From Isoetes taiwanensis (taxonomy: Eukaryota > Streptophyta > Lycopodiopsida > Isoetales > Isoetaceae): a DNA stretch of 64,000 nt. The notes under the pieces are model-generated. The model saw only the letters and a list, made by a program, of their open reading frames with translations. It was not told where the DNA came from and ran no database searches. Both the position numbers and the translations under genes were made by a program. The DNA is taken from NCBI GenBank assembly GCA_021234155.1, contig JAJEKV010000050.1:4178488-4242487 (forward strand), written 5' to 3'. Positions 35,396 to 48,362 of the stretch are shown piece by piece; position 1 is the stretch's first letter; every line of letters starts with the position of its first letter.

Positions 35396-38030
35396 TATGG
35401 GGAAACAATTGAGCCTTGCAACCTGACACCATAACATCCTTCTTTTGATGATTTTAAGTTGTGGGCTGCTCTCAAGAAGAGTTACCAAGAGAAGGGTACT
35501 ATTTGCTGATTTGGAGGATAATCTATAGTAACCTTATATTCCCTTAGAAGATATTCATTCACACTTCCTCCATGAAATCTTAGCAGCTTGTATGGCATCT
35601 AACCATGTATGGCTTCGGCGACAAAGTATAAGTTTAGAGGCATGCACACTTTCGAAAATTTCAAAACTAAGCAAAGTTTCATTAAAGTTGGAAATTTAAG
35701 TGATTCCGTTTTAAGCTTTCGAAATGGAAATTGTTAAGTTGTTTTTTTCAACGCATTCGTGATCAAATGCATTATTTACTTAAAATGCACAAGGATTAGC
35801 GAAAACCGCTCTGATGACACGAAATGGGGCGGAAATCGTGGCGAAACAACACAGTTCGCCATTTGAGATAAAATTGTGGAAAAAAAGCAATAAAGTCGGC
35901 GCATTTGAAGTGAATCATAAGGACAATACGGGAAAAGCAAACAAATAGCTGACGTATGATCTGATACAATATTCATATTGCAAATGGCATTTCAGCTGGC
36001 GTATTTGCTTCTAGAAATAAGATACAAAGGGGCAAATACATTAAGATGCATTATGTCATCGGTATTCAAAAGATTAATCGGTCTGATAATCATCAATACC
36101 ACAAGAGGTAAATCTTATATCTGAAGTATATGATATATGCAAATCAGTTTTCAATATTCATCACCAAAAACATTATCATCTGCTTTATCAATATCATCGG
36201 GTTAATACTTAGCCGGTCAATCTGGCAATCGTGTCTTGTACCACTTGTTCCCGGATCACATGGCCTCTCCTCCACCACCATGTGATGTCTCTCCTCCACC
36301 ACCATGTGATGTCTCTCCTGGTAGGTCGGTGAGTGCCAAAACCTTCTGAGAGTCCATGGTTGCTGGTTCAAACGAGGATATGGCGTTGTCAATTCTTCCA
36401 GAATCCCTAGCATACATTGGATCTTTTTCCATCATGCTCATAGGCCACACTGCTCCTTTTTAAGCGCAGCGTGCCCTAGTAAAAGCCCCACGGAAAAAAA
36501 GTCGAACAAAGTTACACGGGCGAGCTTATCGACAAGGTATGCTATTGTAGCAGGACCAACTTGCTTATTGAACCAAGTATTCCCCTTCCATACCTTGCCA
36601 AGCATGTTTGAACCTGTCCCTCAGGAGCTTGTGCTTGATTCTACGGCTCGACTCTTGCATCTTTATGGGTCTTAGGAACATCGGGTGCTTTTCAGGGATG
36701 TTCACCATAAAACACGAGATCGGTGTTCATCGAGTACGTGCTTGGAGTGAGATCACGGTGGCTAGAACCACAAGCTGTTGGCTCTTTTATGTCACGGTGC
36801 CACCACTTTCCCTCTTAAGTACATGCCTAAAGTAAACTCTAGATGCGGATTCTAGTCTCAGGCGGTCTGAGAAGAAGACTAAAATCATTAAAACAGCAAA
36901 ACATATTACCCGATGTATCTCAACATCTGTCATCTTAGAAGCGACATCGAAAAGAATTTGGCGAGTAGGCGGGATCCCAAATGGATAATTTGCCTCGCAT
37001 CAAAGCGGAATCATCTTTGGCGAGGCAACACCGATCAGATCTGGACAATCCCACCACTAAGCGCCTCCACAACAAATCTTTTGAACTTCGTCCTACATTC
37101 CGGGCTTTAGAATCTTCACGGATGGATCACCTGCCTAATGAGAAAGACACATTACCGGTTTGGTTGGGGATGGGTTGGGGATTGGGGTGGGACGACGTAG
37201 GGTCCCTCCCGAACTTTCATGCTTGATTCCAAATTCATCATAAGATATGGTGAAATCTCCTTCTTCATATGAAGCAAGAATCCTCAAGTTACATTGCTCT
37301 CGTCTTGAAAAATTATCACCCATATAATCCGTCTTGACCTTAACATAAATATGTCCTCGATGGCTAACGGAGAGACTGAGTTAATCTTCATAATCTAGGC
37401 CTCTCATGCATCACGAGGTAGTTCTACATCAAAATAATAATCATATCCTTTGCCCAGTCAGTACTGTTGTTGGCCCTTGTTATCTTTCGGCTCCCCTTTT
37501 TCCATTTATTCCACATTTAGCGAAGAAGTAAATGTCGTCGGCGCTAACCGAACACATTGACATCATGGCATGCTTTCCCCGAGAATCTTGTCAACCATTT
37601 CAAGGTAATCTTTGAAAGGCAAACCAAATATGTTAGAGCTTGAATGCGGCAGCGATGTCAAATGGTACGTATTGCGCCATTTGGTCAAATGGCCATTGCG
37701 CCATTGACCTCAAATAGCGATATCATTAATCGCTCTGATAATTTATACCTTGTGACCGTGCATGCTTGATTGGCCTTTCTGCAGTGGCGGCTTGCCGCAC
37801 TCACGGTATTACCCTGGTGGTGTATTTGATCGCATTAGGGTTCGCCCAAACAGCGTCACGGCTCACGATGTCATTGACATCACGAGCTGAAGAAAGGTCC
37901 GTCACTCAATGCTCGAAGAACTGCGCACATTCTAAAAGTATGAAATCTTCACGAGTTCCTAATCACGGCGTCATACGTCACAACCCGACACCGCAGTATG
38001 CTGAGAGACGAGAATGGTTGCCGTGATAAT
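35396..38030. other. Probable insertion between two LINE-B halves
   Basis: AT-rich DNA between the endonuclease part (to about 35178) and the resuming SDH/RT part (from about 38100). No coding domain is recognised. A 26-bp direct duplication (TCTCCTCCACCACCATGTGATG) lies at 36265-36312. The first 280 bp before 38030 have mixed composition and could belong to the LINE. Confidence 0.45.
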
Positions 38031-40640
38031 GTAAGAACCTCATACCGGCCGGGTCGATTCTTGCGACTAGGGTACTAGCTTCGCCCGTGTCGGATCAAAG
38101 ATATGCATCTCATCGGTCGTTCGGTGGAGCCTGAACCTGATCGGGATGAGGAGGTCATTCGGATCACCTCCCACTTTATTTGGACACAGTTTGGCGAGCA
38201 GCGAACCCCACTATCACCGACCCCTCGCGTCCCTCGGTTGAGACTTCGATTACATGAAGCCGGTGAGAGGACTCTGTGAGATGCTCATGGGCCTTCCTCC
38301 CGGTAATTACTGCAGACCTCCACACTGAAGCGGCGGGCGGACCAAGCCGACGCCGCTATTACGGGATGCGGCGGATGGTGCTTTGGCCAGTTGTGTCGCC
38401 CATTTCGAGTCGTAACATTCCCGTAACCCGATGGTTTGATGCGGTGTAAAGCATAAGCCAGCGGCTGAATCACATGCGGATCCGGTGTGCAGCTTAGAGC
38501 CCACCACCGATCACAGCCCATCGGAAGGACACAAAACGGTACCTTACTGCGCTTATCGGGGAGATGTTCGGCTTTCTTGGACACTCATCCTCGAACCTTT
38601 TAAGCCTTGAGAATTCGCCGAGCCGGCCAGCCCTCGGGGACATCACACCGGCGTTAGGAGCGGTACTTGCGGCGGCTCTATGACGCCGAGGCAGCGTCGC
38701 CCATACCCCCAGGGATGGCCCCATTGGTTCTCGTGGGCGAGGATGTTGAGGAGGGCACATAGCGGCTAGCTAATGGGAAGGCGGTGACCACCGATGGTAT
38801 CGCGGTAGAGTTACTCAAGTGGCGGGGCGCGGCCGCTTGTGCGGTCCTCACTACCCTGTTCCAGCGAGCATTGGGAGGTTTCCCCAGGCAATGGACCCTA
38901 GCGAGGTTGTTTCCCATTCTAAAGGCGGGCGACCCACCTTTGTCCGACTGAATTCAGAACGGGGCGATCATGGTCGATTCGGTATTTGCCAAAGCTGTTG
39001 GTTGGCATTCTCGGCGGCAGTTGACCGGCGGCGGGCGGATGTGCGGGAAACCCCTCACCTGAGCGGGGCTTCGACCCGCCACTCAGCGATTGACCATATC
39101 TTCTGGCTGCAAGGGCTTTGATTGAAAACGGCCGGGAATCATCGGTTGGACTTTATTCTGCTTTGTGGACTTATAAAAGGCTTTTGTCGGTCCCGGAAAA
39201 GCTAGGCTAAGCTGCGTCAGCCTGGGGCTCCATTGCTGTCTGCGAATGCCATATCACGAGTTGTATGAGAGTTGTTTGGCGGGATGCGGCCAAGCCGGGC
39301 AAAGCATTCACAGTAGTATCGAGGTCGGCAGGGTTGCCCCCTCTACCGCCAACACACAGCCTCTACATTGTCAGTTAGAGCCACGGCTTCCGAGCATGGG
39401 GATATCTCTGACTTTTGCACCGGGTCATCGCCCGGCTCATCTATCGCGGGCGATGTTGGCTGGCGGCCCACACCCGAAGCTATCAGTCTCCACTGGATCC
39501 CTAGACACATTTTGTCGGGGCCTCTGGACATCTTGGCGTCAATCGGCCAAGACCAGGGTGGTTCTCATATCCTCTTCCGTCACCCCATGCCTCCTGCACT
39601 CACACATATGGGGGCGGCACTGTGGGCGTCAGCCCTCCTGAAAGTACCTAGGGGTGGGGTTCCCTCCCTAAGCTTTCTTTGGGGCGTCTATCCAGCAAAT
39701 TGACGTGTGGCCAATTTGGAAAAGCGCTTTATGCACCATACGCGGAACACGATCACGGCGAGCTATATGATTGGGGCCATCAGTCACATGTTGGGGCGGG
39801 TGACTGTCATACATGCGGGGTCGAGGTTTGGGGGCGGTCGTCTCTTTGGTGACCTGGAATGACTTAGGCAGTCTTGAAGGCATTTTTGGCCGCAGGCGCA
39901 GGGAAACCTTGGTCCCCTATCGGATTCTAACTGCGAGGAAGCTGGATTCTTGCTATAAAACCGGTAGTGACCCTTGATAGACACATCGTCTCTATTTTTG
40001 AAGAAAGTGGATTACTATGGGTGATGCTCGGCTCCCTTTAACTTGCTTTGTGGCCATGAGTCCTTGCGGCAGGGGCTGTTGGAGGGTAAGAAGATCGGTG
40101 GATTCGCGGATGGAGCGTCACAGAAGCCTGAGAATCGTCTGGTAGGCCTTGTGACCCGTCGTGGAAACTGACCCTAGCGGGAGTACCTAGATGCTTGTTT
40201 CCTTGGCAAACTGCGGGACTATTATGGCGAGGTCAAAATGGCCCATTACAAGGAGCATCAACCCGTGTTGGCGAGGCCCGCGGCTCTACTGCGTTCCCGG
40301 CGCCTTACAGCCTTGAGACTCATTGCCTCCGATGCATACGGTGCCCACCATACCGCTGTCCCGAGGCGGGCGGTGGATTGGGGAACCCGCCGGGAAACGA
40401 GCTCTGTCAGTCGTCAAGCGGGTGCATTGAGGGATGGTCTCACACTTTCGAGGAGGTTGCCGGTTGGTCGGTCCCCGGTCGGCTCGGGCGAATCATCGCA
40501 GTAGGGCGTGCCCTTCATTTCGCGATGAACACCCGTCCGATCACCGTGCCAGGGGGGGTCATACATCTGGTTTCTTGGACTGCGAGGTCACCCTTGCCGC
40601 TTTGGTGTCCGTGACCAGAGGCACTCTGGGGTGAATTCCT
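38031..40640 (+). mobile_element. LINE-B copy, 3' half (endonuclease end, RT, C-terminus)
   Basis: Reading across frames gives HSDHLPLYLD near 38165 (endonuclease SDH motif), then LANGKAVTTDGIAVELLKW near 38770 (LINE-A: MSNGKAADLQGLSVELLKW). RALGGFPRQWTLARLFPILK follows near 38870, then AGLRPAT...IDHIF and a decayed motif A ending VDL.KAF near 39175. Later YLGVGF (39650), VTWNDLGSLE (39850) and a broken RLCxxC zinc knuckle region (about 40300-40480) are visible. RT motifs B and C are not clearly readable. No TATTC tail is present; the match ends near 40640 beside the CACTA-like repeat. Confidence 0.7.
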
Positions 40641-40656
40641 TCCATTGAAACGCAAT

Positions 40657-41363
40657 CACTACAAGAGAACAGTGATTTATTGTCATTTTTTGTTTGTCAC
40701 TAAAATATTATGTCCAAAAACTGATATAAAAGTGACAATAAAAATGACAAAAATAGTGAAATTTAAATGACAATAAATGTGACAATAGAGTGATGCAATA
40801 ATGACAAAAGAAAGTGACAAAAGGATGGTGTAAATGTGACTATAATGTGACATTAGAATGATATGGTTTTGACAAAACCACATGTCAAAAATTTGACAAT
40901 AAATTGACTTAATACTGACAAGAATAATGATAAACAAATGCTATAAGTCTGACTATAATGTCGCAACAGATGACACAACTATGACAATAGATTGACAAAG
41001 TTTTGACAAAACCATGTGCCAAAAATGTGTCAATAGACTGACTTTAGAATGACAAAAGCAGTGACAAAGAAATGATATAAATTTGACCATAGTGTGACAA
41101 TAAAATATCGTAACTTTGACAAAGATGTTGGAGAAAAAGTGGCACAAATGTGTCAATAGTGTGGCAATAGAATGCCTCAAATGTGACAAAAGGGAGAGAA
41201 TAAGGTGACAAAAAAGTGAATATCTATATCTAATACTAAAGGAGTTTTAGGATAGTCTGTGCGCCATCTTGGCTCTCGATCTTTTTACTTTAATTTCATC
41301 CCGTTGATTTACTGGTTTTTTTTTTGCAATCCGCGCTTCCTACTTCCATAGTGGACACTCCGT
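40657..41363. repeat. TGACA-rich repeat with CACTA-like terminus, copy 2
   Basis: Begins CACTACAAGAGAACAGTGAT, a good match to the start of many plant CACTA (EnSpm) terminal inverted repeats. The next 540 bp hold about 20 TGACA and 5 TGTCA motifs, like the subterminal transposase-binding arrays of CACTA elements. It ends near CTTCCATAGTGG; TAGTG is the expected complement of CACTA, but the arms match only over those 5 bases. No transposase is encoded, so it would be a non-autonomous derivative. The first copy is 19051-19715. Confidence 0.55.
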
Positions 41364-42485
41364 TGAACATTCCTTTGTATCAACATACATAGGACATGCT
41401 AAAAAGGAGGGACAAATAGAAACAGTTTCGAAACGACAAGAAGAGTACCAAAGCATGCCATTGTTCATGGTACTTTTACCTTTTGCAATGTCCTGATTGC
41501 GATGCAGATTCCACAGGAAATGTCCAGACCTTTGCCTCTGCTAGGTTGGAGGTATTGGCAATCAAGAGCTCTGCTAGATCAACTAAGTATGCAGCTTATG
41601 CGACAGCGGAATATACAGCCAGTGCTGCAAGGAACTAAGGATAATTTCTGTCGAAGTTAGGATGAACAATGGTGGCAATGTGGGCAAGAGAAAATATTTT
41701 CTTTGAGGCCTTGCAGCTGGAGGTCTTTCTATTACTTGAATCAGAGACGTTACTCCACTTCCTCACAATGGCTGTACGCCTCCAAAACAACGTCGTGTTT
41801 AGGATAACCGAAGGTAGTCCTTTTCATTCAATTTCCAATAGATCTCAGATTTATTTACTGATTGATTTCTTTTAAAGTTTTTCTTTAGCTGACCATGCGA
41901 AGAAGAAGAGTCTATGCTGCATTTAACCAATATGCAATTGCAAAGGGTTTAGTTTTACTAGAAATAAGAATATTACAAAACTAAACTAACCGTTGTTTTC
42001 GACGAGCACGACGTATCCTAAATTTTCTTGAGGGCCCTGCACTCGATTCACTTGAGAGGCCATCAATAGCATCGACCATCCCTTTAAGCATAGCTACATA
42101 CGACATGTATTACTAAAACTATCTTAATTTTTAAAATTATCTATAGCAAATCATAGAGAATTGTGTGGAAGAAATCTCGATGATCCATATCAAAAGCTCA
42201 CATATGTAATTATTTCTATTGCTGCATGAAATATTGCTATATGGATATTTTTTAGTTGCACTCTGTTACATCTAGGGCACCCAAAGTGTAATCACGATTT
42301 TGGCACCCTATCCAGTTCCGACGGACAACATTGCCTATCTAAACATTTGGCGGGCACGATGTAGCCAATTTTGTAGCTGATGAAAAGTGGAAAACGTTAT
42401 ATTATGCATTAAAGATTGAATCTTTCATGCTTTTTTGTCATGTTTATTGTAAAGGTCTAACTTTTCAAATGTAATGCTACAACAA
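41364..42485. other. No supported gene (41.4-42.5 kb)
   Basis: AT-rich spacer between the CACTA-like repeat and the next LINE-B copy. Open frames do not exceed 68 codons. Confidence 0.4.
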
Positions 42486-45127
42486 TATGTTATGGGTGAG
42501 GTGCCCCAGCTGCGCCTGGACTACGACCGTGCAGGGACCTATGCCCAGCTGCTTGAGCATGACTCTGGCAGGACTGCTGCAACTCCCCACACTTCAAGAA
42601 CAATCTGCTCAGCTGACTCACCTGCTTCTGACGGTAGCGGAAAGATGCTTTGGGAGAGGCCGCTCACGGCGAGCCTCGCACTACCATCTTCCCCCGCAAC
42701 AGATGGTTTGATGATGAGTGTCGAGCTCAAACGACACTCCGAGAAGTCATCGATCCCATCTCTCCGCCCACGGTAGAGCGGTCCGTCAATACGCTCCTTT
42801 CTCAAGAACAAGAAGGCCGATACCTCTGAGAGCATCAGAATGATGTTTGGTCTCCGGACCGCACCCGAGGGACGATTCGGAGAAGGGTCTTGAGCAAGCT
42901 GCACAGACAACCCACGGGGAACATCACCCCGGAGCAATGGGTACAAGATTTGCAAATTTGTATCACGACCCTCGGGGGCAGCACCGATCCCTCCATAGAT
43001 AGGCATGGCTCGGTTATTACGAGGGGATGTCATCATGGGCCTACAACATCTAGCTAATGGGAAGGCGGCCAGATTTAGATGGCATGCGTGCAAAACTTCC
43101 GAAATGGGGTGGGCCTCCACCGGTGCCCCGTTCTCCGCGGCATTGTTCAATAAAGCATTGCGAAGGCTTTCCTACGCAATGGACTACTAGTAGAGTAGTG
43201 CCCACTTTACAAAGGCGCAGGACCCTCAATGCCCGCCAACTACCGTACTATTATGGTCACTTCTCTCTATTTGCAAAACCGTTATCGGCATCCTTGGCGG
43301 CGGTGACAATATGGGAAAGAGGAAGCGGAGGTGCGAGCTCTTACGCAGGCGAGTTTTCGGCCCAGACATTCCACCATTGATCATATCTTCACTCTGCGCA
43401 CATTGATTGAGGATAGCAGGAATCACCGAGAACTGTCTTGTTGTTTCGCCTGTGGATTTTGCAAAGGCATTCGACCACGATTACCCACAGAACAAGCTAT
43501 GGGGCAGATGCGGCGGCTCGGGACCCCCGACTTGCGGCGAATCGCGGTGTATAGGTCAGACGAGGCATGCTCGGGCAGATCACATCAGCAAAGACCTGTG
43601 GGTGACTAGTAGCATTGGAGTGCGTCAGGGTTGCCCCCTCTCCCCCACACTCTTTGGCCTATACATTGATCAGTTGGAAGATTGGCTCTCGGGAAAGCAT
43701 GGAGGTGCCAAGCACATCTTATGCATCACACAATCGGCAACTCATATATCTTGACGATGTCAACCTCATGGCCTATACTCGAGGAGGACATGCAACGTCA
43801 CCTGGATGCTCTTGACACTTTCGCCCAATTCAGCGCATGCGCGAGTTAACTTTGGGCAAACTAGGGTCTTGCTAGTTGCATCGTCCGTCGACCAAGGCTT
43901 CCACGTTCACTTACCGTAAGGGGAGGTAGAGGTGGCTCCAGACCTACAAATACTTGGGGATTGAGTTCTCAACTACCACCCATTGGGATGCGGCCATCAG
44001 GTTGCGGGTCACGGCGGTTGGAAAGCACTATATGCCATGCAGAACAACAGCCACAAGGCAGAGTTGTATGCCTGGGGTCACCAGTCACACTTGTTTCGGG
44101 CCTTGGTTGAGCCGGTCCTTTTGTATGGGGCGGAAGTGTGGGGTCCGGTGATATCCCTCAACACCTGGAATGACCTCGAGCAGGTGCAGAAGGCCTTTTT
44201 GGCACGGGCCCTAGGGGTGAAGTCCACAGCCCGCACGTGATCCTACTCCGTGAGACGGGCTTCCTACCCCTTCAACGGGCCGCTGGGCGAACGCCATATC
44301 GCTTTTACTTCCAAAGGTGGTCGTTATGGCCGATACACGCTTTGCCCCACCTTGCCTTTGGCCACGGCGATGGGCCCCCAACCGAAATCCCTTTGGAAAG
44401 ACAAGCAAGCTCAATGGTTCTCACCGGGGTGTGCAGGCAAAAACAGTCGCCCCGTGTCGACAAAGAAAGATCATGAGGCACTTAAACTATACCGATGCCA
44501 CTTTCCTTATAAGCTTTCGGGGATGCAGAGGCTCGACGATGTTACCGGCACATTATCGGCCACAAGTCAATCCTAGGCTCACAAGAGGCCCACACCAAAG
44601 ATTTGTACACCCGGCTACCCATGAAGAAGCCGCCAGACTTATAGCTTCCATTCGCGACGGGCACATCGCCTCGCGATGATTGAAGCAGGGCGTTGGGTCT
44701 CGGGAAGCACGAGAGCAAAGGCTTTGCCATCGTTGCCACCGTGGCACGCATTGAGGATGAATGTCATGCCCTCCAGACCGCTTGCAAAGATTTGCCCATA
44801 TCCGGAGGCGATATGTTCGACATTAGTGCCCGGCCACCAAGTTGCATCGCTTATTGACTACGGGGCCGGTGGGTTTGTTGGGTCGTACCTCCTGAGGGAG
44901 GTTATGGATGCACGGGCTCGCTTTGTGTCCTGGTCGGTATTGAAATGTCCTATGCAATTGTGCAGGTGTGCCAAAGATGCTTATTATCGCTAAGTTTTTC
45001 CCTCGAAAACCCTTTGTGGGGGGTTTTTAATCCATCAAGAATATGCTTTGCTCGCTCTCTTTGTTTGGGTCCCATAGGCCAATTGGTCTCCGTGGACGCT
45101 AAAAACCTATTCTATTCTATTCTATTT
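42486..45127 (+). mobile_element. LINE-B copy, 5'-truncated at the endonuclease-RT linker
   Basis: The best-preserved LINE-B reverse transcriptase. Across frames: WFDDECRAQTTLREV near 42705 (LINE-A: WWDGECQLARSKL), LANGKAA near 43050, RPRHSTIDHIFTLRTLIED near 43365, and motif A VDFAKAFDHD near 43445. Motif B is GVRQGCPLSPTLF near 43620, identical to LINE-A. Motif C is YLDDVNLMA near 43745, with Leu for the usual Ala. YLGIEF...THWDAA follows at 43950, then LVEPVLLYGAEVWGPVISL at 44105, and HEALKLYRCHFPYKLSG at 44475. The 3' end has TTTTTCCCTCGAAAACCC, GGGTCCCATAGGCCAATTGG and a CTATTCTATTCTATTCTATTT tail (45107-45127). Several frameshifts and stops make it inactive. Confidence 0.85.
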
Positions 45128-47530
45128 GTAAGGTGCAATTGTCTAAGTTAGTTAATGACAAAAAAGAGTGATGAAATTTTCGTCACATTTTTGATAGAAT
45201 GTATATGAATTTATCTCCCTCACTCACGCCACTCCCGCCTAAAATGACTAAAATGAATGCCCACCACCAACTAACACTCAAAAATCGAAAATCAAGAACA
45301 TAACGGTTCTTCCTTACCTTCAGAAGATGGCATGCTGCTAGAATCGCTACCACAATAGAAGACTCTCACAAGGGAAGACTCTGGATTGCGGTGAAAGACT
45401 AGGTGCGGTGCTACCTATTTTCCTGTAATTTCTTTTTTTGGCAAGTTCTTGCTACAACGGGCAACTAAGGGCCATTAGACTTCTTGCTTTCCTGCCTGTA
45501 GGAGCCAAGAACGAAAGCATTTCACAGGAATAAGAGAAAGCACGAATCAGGTATGTTCAATACTAGAAGACTGTACTATCCTCAGGTTTTGCATTTGCTT
45601 GGTACATTTAAAATATGGCAGAGCAAGCCATCCCAAAAGAAAGTTCCAAGGTTTTACAAATCTGTTCAAATGCATCAAACAGAAAGCAAAATGCCTTTCA
45701 CCAGAAGTAAAACTGCTATTGTGTACGTTTCTAGTTGTCGGACTGCTCTTTGAGGTATACTGAATGCCTGAACCATCTCCCCCTGCTCCGTCACACGCAG
45801 AGAACCCTGCATAGGATAAATTGATACAGCAAATCTATCAGCATAGATATCAGCAAATCTTCCTGTGTTTTGTATAGCTCCCAAGTAGCAGCAAATCTAT
45901 CAGCATCCTTTCCAGAATCCGAGCAACCAAGCATAACCTAGAAGTACCAGTAAATCAAAACCTTCAGTTTTCAGGTCGTACGTTACAATAACTAATATGC
46001 CACCTCTATGCAAAATTTACTCCTGATGAGCTTGATGATTAGCAATTAAATGTTCCCGATACAAGTCAATAGAAAGAAGTATGTGTATTACATTTCCTGC
46101 ATCCCTTAAATCTTTTACAGTTTCAAATAGTGGCACTACATGCAGCTGCAAGTAACAAAGATATGAATCAGGCCTATTTGTAAATAAATCCAATGAAAAC
46201 GGTTTGATGGATGCAGCATGAAATTGCAGGAAGACAAAAGCCAATGAAATCCAGTTGATCTGGACCTCCTTTTCCAGATTATAATCAATGGCCATCCAGT
46301 TCAGATATGATTTTAGTAGCATTGTGGCAATCAGAACATATGCACCTCACAATTAATCTCAATCCATGCGCCTTCTTAAATCTTCAACTTTCTCAGCAGT
46401 GAACTTAGTTCCAGAGCAAGAGCAACTTGTTTACAAATATACATTGCTTGTTTACAGGCATAAACAGGGCAGGTAAAGATGAAACGTTTCTCAAACTCCA
46501 CCATATCCAAGTGATACAAAGTGCATTTCTTATCTTCCCAGCTAAGATGTTCAAAACACAATGACCCAGCTCAATTTCCAGCTGATGAGAGGACACCTTG
46601 AATTGACCCATTGAGAATCTTATTTTAATAGGGAGGTCATTCCAGGTCTAACAGTGAAGCCATCAGCTGAAATGTTCCTTGTAAAATTCTATTTTGGAAG
46701 ATAATTCTACAGCATGTGCTTTTCCAGAAAAGGCACATTTCAACAGAACTGTTATTTTATAAGGCTTTTGGATGTTATCCTATATAATAATGTTTTGGCG
46801 TGTGTCGTGAACCACGCCCTAAAAATTTTGATGGCCCTGATCATTTTACTTTTAGATCGAATGGATTAGGTTTCTTTAGGATTTCAGTAGCGAGAAAAAG
46901 ACTATCTCCCTCGGCCTAGGGCACAACCACGCTTTCTCAGCGGCCTGCCATAGCCAAGCAATGCTAAAATATCCCGTTGAGTAGGTATAACTTTAGGCAG
47001 CCTGATCTACTCTTACAGAAAAGTTTTCTGCTTCCGGTGGCCACAGCGGCAGCCATGAGTCTTTTTTCAGTTGGTTACTGTTTGTGCCATGTGCAATCTG
47101 GCTATGGGTTCTGGTAAGTGCCACACTTCTCATCTGTGCTTGCACAAATCTACTACCTTATGTTGTGACACATAATATATGGAAAGCAAATATGGATGAT
47201 CAATTTTTATACTTCTTGAATAAAGCTTTCCATTATCTGCATTCTAAAATTGATTGCTTACTTGAACTTCACATTTTACAGGTTGTCTCTGCATCCTGAA
47301 GAACTGAATGCTTACCTTAGCCCTAAATATGCAATAGTTGTTTCGGTTCCTAGCTCTAGCGCTATTGTAGATTTGCTAACGCTGTAAATGAGCATGCCGA
47401 CAACTGTGAAGAGGAGACATTTGAAGAGGTATTCAAACCTGTATGTTGCTTTCAATCTCTTGCTTAGGAAATAGGGATTTCTAATGGACGTGAAATAGCA
47501 ATCCATATTGGAGATCATATGCCAGTAAAA
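45128..47530. other. No supported gene (45.1-47.5 kb)
   Basis: AT-rich. Minus-strand frames at 46017-46322 (101 codons), 46376-46561 and 46405-46611 have no recognised domain. About 47281-47440 contains an acidic stretch (NEHADNCEEETFEEVF) followed by GTATGT, which could be a decayed exon end, but I cannot assign it. Confidence 0.4.
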
Positions 47531-47534
47531 ATAT

Positions 47535-47655
47535 AGGGGTCAAATCATACAAACTGGATTTCAAATAGATATTGTTGTAGCAAATGTGCTCAGAACATCT
47601 GGAAAATTCAGCTGTCTTAAGGAAGCAGTGAAAAGTTTTGACGTGATGCCTCCAC
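47535..47655 (+). pseudogene. PPR (PLS-type) fragment
   Basis: The frame reads IQTGFQIDIVVANVL, then SCLKEAVKSFDVMP, then a stop (TGA). This follows the plant PPR pattern H..I...GF..DI.V.N.L....G.L.EA...FD.MP seen in PLS-class proteins, which bind organellar RNA and often guide RNA editing. Only about one repeat remains, with no E, DYW or signal sequence. Likely a gene fragment or old retrocopy. Confidence 0.55.
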
Positions 47656-48362
47656 TATGATATGGTTTTAGAGACTTCTACACTTGCATCACATTAGTAA
47701 CACATCCTGGACAATGGAAAAATCTAGCTTGGAAGATGGAATTTCCTTTACCGAGACCTCAAAGAGTGGCAATACATCATCAAATTAGGCTGGTGTACCA
47801 AAGAATCAGGTTGGTGTGTATGCTACTATCAAATGGTCCTCAAATTTCCTTGCCTACTATGGCGCAAATCTAGAAAATGGGAAACTACAATGTCACCCTC
47901 TATTTTGCAGAGTATATGATGCTTTTTTTCAAGGGCAGTTGGTGCTTTAGAATTTGTATCTATGGGCTGGAGCAGGCAGTGATCTTTACACAATCTATGA
48001 TAAGTTGGTGCGTGAATGGATAGCTGCGAAAGCAATCTTGGCAACGTTCAAAACTTGAATTCGCATATAAAATAGGATTATCATGTGCCAAATGTGGACC
48101 TTTTTGTTAGGCATACCTCTGAGATGGAAATGGAGGCATCTTTGTGTGGCCATGGAGAGAAATTGGGTGTAGCGTTTGGACTTTTGCACCTGCCACAAAA
48201 GCAAATATTATGAGTGGCAAAAAGCTGAAGGATGTGCATTCATTGTCATGATATGATGAAGATAATATCCAGGAATGGGAGAAGGATTATTCTCCAAGAA
48301 AGCGTTTGGACCCGTCATTTTAAAGGCAGCCTCTGTTCCTGTAGAGATATGTGGTGATTAAA
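47656..48362. other. No supported gene (47.7-48.4 kb)
   Basis: Spacer between the PPR fragment and LINE-A. Minus frames of 69-71 codons show no domain. More decayed PPR repeats are possible but not readable. Confidence 0.35.

Noticed and set aside
36265-36312. Two 22-26-bp direct repeats considered as a CRISPR-like array
   Set aside because: Only two adjacent units without spacers, in plant DNA; a simple tandem duplication.
42539-43150. 203-codon minus frame
   Set aside because: Antisense shadow of the LINE-B reverse transcriptase on the plus strand.
46790-46960. Possible Helitron-type 5' end (TATATAATAATG..., TTTTACTTTTAGATCGAATGG)
   Set aside because: Some resemblance to plant Helitron starts, but no matching 3' hairpin-CTRR end or helicase was found.
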